From an uncultured Clostridia bacterium (GTDB lineage: Bacteria > Bacillota > Clostridia > TANB77 > CAG-508): a stretch of 9,007 bases of DNA. Both the position numbers and the translations under genes were made by a program. The stretch is taken from contig CAKPSX010000033.1 of the NCBI GenBank assembly GCA_934184665.1, positions 1-9,007 of the forward strand, in the 5' to 3' direction. Every line of letters begins with the position of its first letter. Positions within the stretch are counted from its first letter, which is position 1. Positions 6,043-9,007 of the stretch are shown here, one piece after another. The notes under the pieces are model-generated. The model was not told the DNA's origin. It ran no database searches and was given only the letters and a program-made list of their open reading frames with translations.

Positions 6043-6071
6043 ATTATAATATTATCATAGTTGTTTTGCAA
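6043..6071 (-). promoter_or_regulatory. SigA-type promoter of spo0A
   Basis: On the minus strand TTGCAA (6066-6071), a 17-bp spacer and TATAAT (6043-6048) form a good housekeeping promoter. The start is expected near 6036, about 42 nt before the spo0A ATG. It lies in the 103-bp gap after yigZ, so spo0A can be transcribed independently. Confidence 0.75.
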
Positions 6072-6097
6072 GAGGTTTTTAAAAATATTTTTCCATT

Positions 6098-6742
6098 TTA
6101 TGTATATTTTTCGACATTTTTTGCTATATATTTCTCTCCAATAATCTTATATTCTTTTATTTTCAATGTTTTTGTTTCAAATTCCTTTAACATTTTATCT
6201 TTGACATATGTTTCCATCTCCACTTTTATTATAATATCATCCAAATACTGTATATTTATTATATTTATATCATTATTTTTACAATAATATTTAAAAATAT
6301 CTAAATTTGAATATTCTAATTTTACTTCAATTTCAACACCATTTGTCATTATTACAATTTCACTTTTTTCAATTACCTTTTGAGTAGCTTCTGAATATGC
6401 TCTAACAAGTCCACCTGTTCCAAGTAGAATTCCACCAAAATATCTTATAACTAATATTAATATATTGCAAAGATTTTCTTTCTTTAAAATACTAAGCATA
6501 GGGGCTCCCGCTGTACCAGAAGGCTCCCCATCATCACTTGCTCTTTCTATTACCTGTCCATCTTTTATAATTCTCCAAGCAAAACATACGTGTCTAGCAT
6601 CATGATATTTTCTTCTCATTTCTTTTATTAATTTCTCTATATTTTCCTCATCTTCAACATGGTACACATATGAAATAAATCTTGATTTTTTCTCTAATAC
6701 TTCTGCTGTTTCATTCTTCAATACTGTTTTAAAATTCTCCAT
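6098..6742 (-). CDS. yigZ: IMPACT/YigZ (YvyE) family protein, 214 aa
   Basis: This family has an N-terminal UPF0029/IMPACT domain with a ribosomal-protein-like fold and a C-terminal DUF1949 domain. The bacterial role is not firmly known; links to translation or proline peptides have been proposed. The sequence shows the family signature. FISYVYHVEDEE is near 22-33, YHDARHVCFAWRI is at 46-58, SDDGEPSGTAGAPML is at 69-83 and VIRYFGGILLGTGGLVRAYS is at 98-117. The C-terminal domain runs from about 130 to 205 and ends in a Lys-rich tail. The length matches the family (about 205-215). The ATG at 6742 has only a weak upstream AAGGAAT (6751-6757). It lies 40 bp after the HI0933-type gene on the same strand and is probably co-transcribed with it. 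Its final codons contain the candidate 0A box. Confidence 0.93.
   Translation of the reverse strand: MENFKTVLKNETAEVLEKKSRFISYVYHVEDEENIEKLIKEMRRKYHDARHVCFAWRIIKDGQVIERASDDGEPSGTAGAPMLSILKKENLCNILILVIRYFGGILLGTGGLVRAYSEATQKVIEKSEIVIMTNGVEIEVKLEYSNLDIFKYYCKNNDINIINIQYLDDIIIKVEMETYVKDKMLKEFETKTLKIKEYKIIGEKYIAKNVEKYT
6110..6116 (-). promoter_or_regulatory. Candidate Spo0A-binding 0A box
   Basis: The minus strand reads TGTCGAA, an exact match to the 7-bp 0A-box core, followed by A-rich sequence. It lies in the last codons of yigZ (Val-Glu-Lys), about 75 bp upstream of the predicted spo0A start. It suggests autoregulation, but a 7-bp match within coding DNA can occur by chance. Confidence 0.45.
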
Positions 6743-6782
6743 AATCTTGTATTCCTTAATTTTAATAATCTAGTTTTTAATA

Positions 6783-8030
6783 TTATGATTGTCCTGCCGT
6801 ATAACCTGTTGAATATGCAATCTGTAAATTAAATCCTCCAGTATATGCGTCAACATCAATGATTTCACCTGCAAAATATAAGCCATTTATTAATTTTGAT
6901 TCCATTGTTTTTGGATTAATTTCTTTTACATTTATCCCGCCACTTGTGATTATCGCTTCTTCAACTGGTCTAAATCCTTTTATTGTTACTTCTAATTTTT
7001 TCAAATTATTTATTAATCTTTTTCTCTCTTCTCTTGTAATCTCATTTACTCTCTTTTCAGGGTCAATTTTTGAATTTTCTATTATAGTTTGAATCATCTT
7101 TTGTGGTAATAATTTATCTAAACTGTGTTTGAATTGTTTATTTTTTACTTCTTTAAAATCTCTTAATATTCTATTATCAAGCTGTTCTTCTGTTAATGCT
7201 GGTTTTAAATCTATGTTCAATTTTATTTTCTTATTTTTTAATAATTCATCTATATTTTTATATCTTACTAAATGTGCTGAGCCACTTAATATAGTTGGCC
7301 CTGATATTCCGAAATGAGTAAATATCATTTCCCCAAAATCTTCATAGATGATTTTATTTTTCTCTATATCTATAAATTTTATTTTTATATTTTTTAGACT
7401 TAAGCCTTGTAAACTTTTACATTCATCTCTTTCATATACTTCTAGTGGTACTAGTGATGGTTTGATTTTTACTATTTCATGTCCTAATTCTGATGCCATT
7501 TTATATCCATCTCCTGTTGAACCTGTTAATGGATAGCTTTTTCCCCCTGTTGCTAAAATTATCTTATCAGCTTGTATTATTTCTTTTTCTGTTCTTACTC
7601 CTAGTACTTTATTTTCTTTAATTAGAATCTTCTCAACTCTTGTGTTTAGTTTACATTTAATTCCTAACTCATTAATCCTTTTTAGAAAACAATTTACTAC
7701 ATCTATTGATTTATCTGTAACAGGGAATACTCTGTTTCCTCGTTCCTCTTTGACTTCTAAGCCTTGTGATTTAAGAAAATCTATTATGTCTCTATTAGTA
7801 TAATTTTGGAATGCACTATATAAAAATGTGCCATTTCCTGGCGTATTTTTTATAAAATCGCTCATATATAAAGAACTTGTTATATTGCATCTACCTTTCC
7901 CTGTTATTAACATTTTCTTCCCGAAAGCTGGCATTTTTTCAATTAATATTACCTCATTTCCATTTTCAGCTGATGTTATTGCAGACATCATACCTGCAGG
8001 TCCTCCACCTACTACAATTACTTTTGACAT
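6783..8030 (-). CDS. HI0933/BaiN-family FAD-dependent oxidoreductase, 415 aa
   Basis: This family of flavoproteins binds FAD through a Rossmann fold; the physiological substrate is unknown for most members. BaiN of a bile-acid-converting Clostridium belongs to it, but membership alone does not imply bile-acid activity. Visible motifs are the dinucleotide site VIVVGGGPAG (4-13), an acidic ribose-binding end IEK (30-32), the hallmark ITGKGRCNIT (42-51), TGGKSYPLTGSTGDGY mid-protein, and the C-terminal ITSGGINVKEI and LYFAGEIIDVDAYTGGFNLQ. The start is ATG 8030, because AGGAGGT (8037-8043) sits 6 nt upstream. A start 27 nt earlier would put this ribosome binding site inside the gene. No membrane segment is present. 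It has its own promoter (8101-8129) and leads an operon with yigZ. Confidence 0.94.
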   Translation of the reverse strand: MSKVIVVGGGPAGMMSAITSAENGNEVILIEKMPAFGKKMLITGKGRCNITSSLYMSDFIKNTPGNGTFLYSAFQNYTNRDIIDFLKSQGLEVKEERGNRVFPVTDKSIDVVNCFLKRINELGIKCKLNTRVEKILIKENKVLGVRTEKEIIQADKIILATGGKSYPLTGSTGDGYKMASELGHEIVKIKPSLVPLEVYERDECKSLQGLSLKNIKIKFIDIEKNKIIYEDFGEMIFTHFGISGPTILSGSAHLVRYKNIDELLKNKKIKLNIDLKPALTEEQLDNRILRDFKEVKNKQFKHSLDKLLPQKMIQTIIENSKIDPEKRVNEITREERKRLINNLKKLEVTIKGFRPVEEAIITSGGINVKEINPKTMESKLINGLYFAGEIIDVDAYTGGFNLQIAYSTGYTAGQS

Positions 8031-8100
8031 AATTCCACCTCCTCTTTTATTTGACATTTATATTTTTGAAAATTATATACTATACTAATTTCTATTCTAC

Positions 8101-8129
8101 TTTATATCACAAATCCGCCTTTTTTTCAA
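8101..8129 (-). promoter_or_regulatory. Promoter of the HI0933-type oxidoreductase and yigZ
   Basis: On the minus strand TTGAAA (8124-8129), a 17-bp spacer and TATAAA (8101-8106), preceded by TG-n, form an extended -10 promoter. The start is expected near 8094, about 64 nt before the ATG at 8030. Confidence 0.65.
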
Positions 8130-8211
8130 CAATGAAGGATAAAAAGCACATAATAAAAAACGAGATCTATGAAAAATCTCTATTGCATATCCATTGTATT
8201 AATCATAAAAT

Positions 8212-8255
8212 AAAAACTCTGCGAAATACTGATATTTCAGCATTGCAGAGTTTTT
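8212..8255 (-). terminator. Terminator of the tRNA-His/tRNA-Gln unit
   Basis: AAAAACTCTGC pairs with GCAGAGTTTTT. Between them lies an inner stem GAAATA/TATTTC, and a 6-nt bulge (AGCATT on plus) separates the stems. On the minus strand it is followed by TTTTTATTTT. It starts 5 nt after the 3' end of tRNA-Gln. Confidence 0.85.
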
Positions 8256-8260
8256 GCTTT

Positions 8261-8335
8261 TGGCTGGGCTGGCTAGATTCGAACTAGCGCATGGTAGAGT
8301 CAAAGTCTACTGCCTTACCGCTTGGCTACAGCCCA
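8261..8335 (-). tRNA. tRNA-Gln (anticodon TTG)
   Basis: The minus strand folds as a 75-nt tRNA. The acceptor TGGGCTG/CAGCCCA is fully paired, followed by discriminator G and encoded CCA. The D-arm is in AGCCAAGCGGTAAGGC, the anticodon arm is GTAGA-CTTTGAC-TCTAC with anticodon TTG, and the T-arm is CTAGTTCGAATCTAG. It lies 14 nt downstream of tRNA-His in the same transcript. Confidence 0.96.
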
Positions 8336-8349
8336 ATGTATTATTTTTA

Positions 8350-8427
8350 TGGGGTGGAAGATGGGACTCGAACCCACGATCTCCAGTGCCACAAACTGGC
8401 GCGTTAACCAGCTACGCCACATCCACC
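8350..8427 (-). tRNA. tRNA-His (anticodon GTG)
   Basis: The minus strand folds as a tRNA with the extra G-1 characteristic of tRNA-His opposite C73, and encoded CCA. The D-stem is GCGT/ACGC, the anticodon arm is CCAGT-TTGTGGC-ACTGG with anticodon GTG, and the T-arm is GTGGG-TTCGAGT-CCCAT. In the acceptor, position 6 (T) faces position 67 (T), a mismatch. It is the first gene of the His-Gln unit. Confidence 0.95.
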
Positions 8428-8459
8428 ATCGTTTATATTCACTCGTGAACACATATATT

Positions 8460-8488
8460 ATTTTAATATGAATTTTTCATTTTGTCAA
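8460..8488 (-). promoter_or_regulatory. Promoter of the tRNA-His/tRNA-Gln unit
   Basis: On the minus strand TTGACA (8483-8488), a 17-bp spacer and TAAAAT (8460-8465) form a strong housekeeping promoter. The start is expected near 8453, about 26 nt before tRNA-His. Upstream (8489-8607) I see no gene or clear element. Confidence 0.85.
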
Positions 8489-8607
8489 TACATTTTTGCC
8501 ATTTTGTTCTTATTTTTGTTATTAGATAATGATTTCAACTAGAAAAATCCCAAAAATGCACTTATTGTAATGAAAATGTAATAATTTAGAAATTTTAAAA
8601 TTTTAAT

Positions 8608-8652
8608 AAAAAACGTTGTATTAGCACCAAAGCTAGCCATACAACGTTTTTT
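8608..8652. terminator. Strong bidirectional hairpin terminator after the Rpn-like gene
   Basis: AAAAAACGTTGTAT and ATACAACGTTTTTT form a perfect 14-bp stem. The loop contains a small inner inverted repeat (TAGC/GCTA). The T-runs on each strand allow termination in both directions. It lies 22 bp after the stop of the Rpn-like gene on the minus strand. Confidence 0.9.
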
Positions 8653-8674
8653 ACTACTTTTTAGTAGAACGGCT

Positions 8675-8962
8675 TTAAACTATTTTTTCAATTTCTTCTT
8701 TGCTAAGTCCTGTTAGCTCCATTATTTCTTTTATTGACATATTTTTGTCTTTCATCTTTTTGGCAATTTTAAAGGTCATTTCTGTTTTTCCTTTTTGTAA
8801 TCCTTCTGATAATCCTTCGTCTCTAGCGGCTCTCGTTTGAACTTCTTGATCTTCTAGAAAACGTGCTCTTGCTTCCACTATTCTTTGAAAAGCCTCATCT
8901 CCACTTAAATATTCTAGTTCTTTTCTTGCTTGTTGAAAATATTTGTTATTTTCATACATCAT
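8675..8962 (-). CDS. Possible internally initiated short product of the Rpn-like gene, 95 aa
   Basis: Inside the Rpn-like reading frame AAGGAGGT (8970-8977, minus) lies 7 nt before an in-frame ATG (8962), itself followed by a second ATG (8959). This is a full 8-base match to the anti-Shine-Dalgarno sequence at ideal spacing, encoded by Lys-Glu-Val with the rarer AAG and GAG codons. The short product would hold the charged helices, the E-G-L linker and the C-terminal HTH-like segment, without the nuclease domain. In E. coli, Rpn genes are known to make short C-terminal proteins from internal starts that inhibit the long toxic form; here the same arrangement is inferred from sequence alone. It could also be an incidental match required by the protein sequence. 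Confidence 0.45.
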   Translation of the reverse strand: MMYENNKYFQQARKELEYLSGDEAFQRIVEARARFLEDQEVQTRAARDEGLSEGLQKGKTEMTFKIAKKMKDKNMSIKEIMELTGLSKEEIEKIV

Positions 8963-9007
8963 TTTCTCGACCTCCTTATTTTCCGGATTATCTATAAACT
9001 TTAACCA
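8675..9007 (-). CDS. Rpn/PD-(D/E)XK nuclease-family putative transposase, C-terminal 110 aa (N-terminus beyond the right edge)
   Basis: The frame is open from the right edge to a TAA at 8675-8677, so the 110 residues are the C-terminal part of a longer protein. The visible sequence begins WLKFIDNPENKEVEKMMYEN and continues with QQARKELEYLSGDEAFQRIVEARARFLED. This pattern (W-x-x-F-I near the start, then repeated E-A-R and charged helices) is typical of the region after the nuclease domain in Rpn-family proteins of Clostridia. It is followed by an E-G-L-x-E-G-L-x-K-G-K linker and a C-terminal HTH-like segment, NMSIKEIMELTGLSKEEIEK (about 89-108). The catalytic PD-(D/E)XK residues lie outside the window, so activity cannot be judged. 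Rpn proteins are DNA endonucleases linked to recombination and phage defence. The coding DNA contains an internal ribosome binding site (8970-8977), described separately. Confidence 0.8.
   Translation of the reverse strand, partial: WLKFIDNPENKEVEKMMYENNKYFQQARKELEYLSGDEAFQRIVEARARFLEDQEVQTRAARDEGLSEGLQKGKTEMTFKIAKKMKDKNMSIKEIMELTGLSKEEIEKIV

Noticed and set aside
8155..8180. GAGAT/ATCTC hairpin followed on the minus strand by G and a T-run, like a second terminator after the tRNA unit.
   Set aside because: The stem is only 5 bp with a 9-nt loop, and a much stronger terminator precedes it at 8212-8255.
8254..8448. A plus-strand reading frame giving GRWDSNPRSPVPQTGALTS.
   Set aside because: This is the familiar false protein produced by reading the antisense of tRNA genes (tRNA-Gln and tRNA-His here).
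8466..8482. ATGAA-AAA-TTCAT dyad in the spacer of the tRNA-His promoter, as a possible operator.
   Set aside because: Short A/T-only dyads are expected often in DNA this AT-rich, and a tRNA promoter is unlikely to be repressor-controlled. It also cautions against over-reading the all-A/T dyad at 2946-2959.
1..9007. CRISPR array, insertion sequence ends or an attachment-site duplication at the tRNA genes.
   Set aside because: No regularly spaced repeats were seen, no terminal inverted repeats were found around a transposase, and I could not find a second copy of a tRNA 3' end in the window.

Overview
The window looks like chromosomal DNA from a low-GC, endospore-forming member of the Clostridia. 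The evidence is a complete spo0A, very AT-rich coding DNA, strong AGGAGG-type ribosome binding sites, tRNA genes with encoded CCA, and U-tailed hairpin terminators. The species cannot be named from the sequence. Most genes are chromosomal housekeeping or regulatory genes. The accessory parts are a pair of small GC-richer genes (about 3.0-3.66 kb), a double-HTH protein of unknown function, and the end of an Rpn/PD-(D/E)XK nuclease-type gene at the right edge.

Layout. 1-737 (minus, cut by the left edge): a secreted beta-rich protein with a signal peptide, divergent from 903-2630 (plus), a 575-aa protein with two XRE-like HTH motifs and a large uncharacterised C-terminal part. 2654-2688: a terminator hairpin shared with tRNA-Leu(CAA) (2691-2773, minus). 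2937-3662: two single-gene units, each with a perfect TTGACA-N17-TATAAT promoter and its own terminator. The first encodes a 73-aa protein behind a structured leader, the second a 69-aa two-helix membrane protein. Both are about 40-44% GC by count, well above their neighbours. 3758-4555: a small MscS-type channel. 4612-5139: a short serine acetyltransferase. It converges on spo0A (5170-5994, minus) across one symmetric hairpin. Upstream of spo0A on the minus strand lie an IMPACT/YigZ-family gene (6098-6742) and an HI0933/BaiN-type flavoprotein (6783-8030), probably one operon. 8261-8427: tRNA-His and tRNA-Gln (minus) with a good promoter and terminator. 8675-9007 (minus, cut by the right edge): the C-terminal part of an Rpn-family protein.

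How the parts fit. spo0A has a clear SigA-type promoter of its own and a TGTCGAA 0A box further upstream, inside the 3' end of yigZ, which suggests autoregulation. No gene in the window forms an obvious multi-gene defence or biosynthetic system. The most intriguing signals are three. An internal AAGGAGGT Shine-Dalgarno sequence sits 7 nt before an in-frame ATG in the Rpn-like gene, which could give a short C-terminal product like the intragenic antitoxins known for Rpn proteins. The 73-aa gene has a structured leader whose hairpin loop carries ACCTC, complementary to its own Shine-Dalgarno. The two small genes also stand out in composition and codon use and may be acquired DNA.
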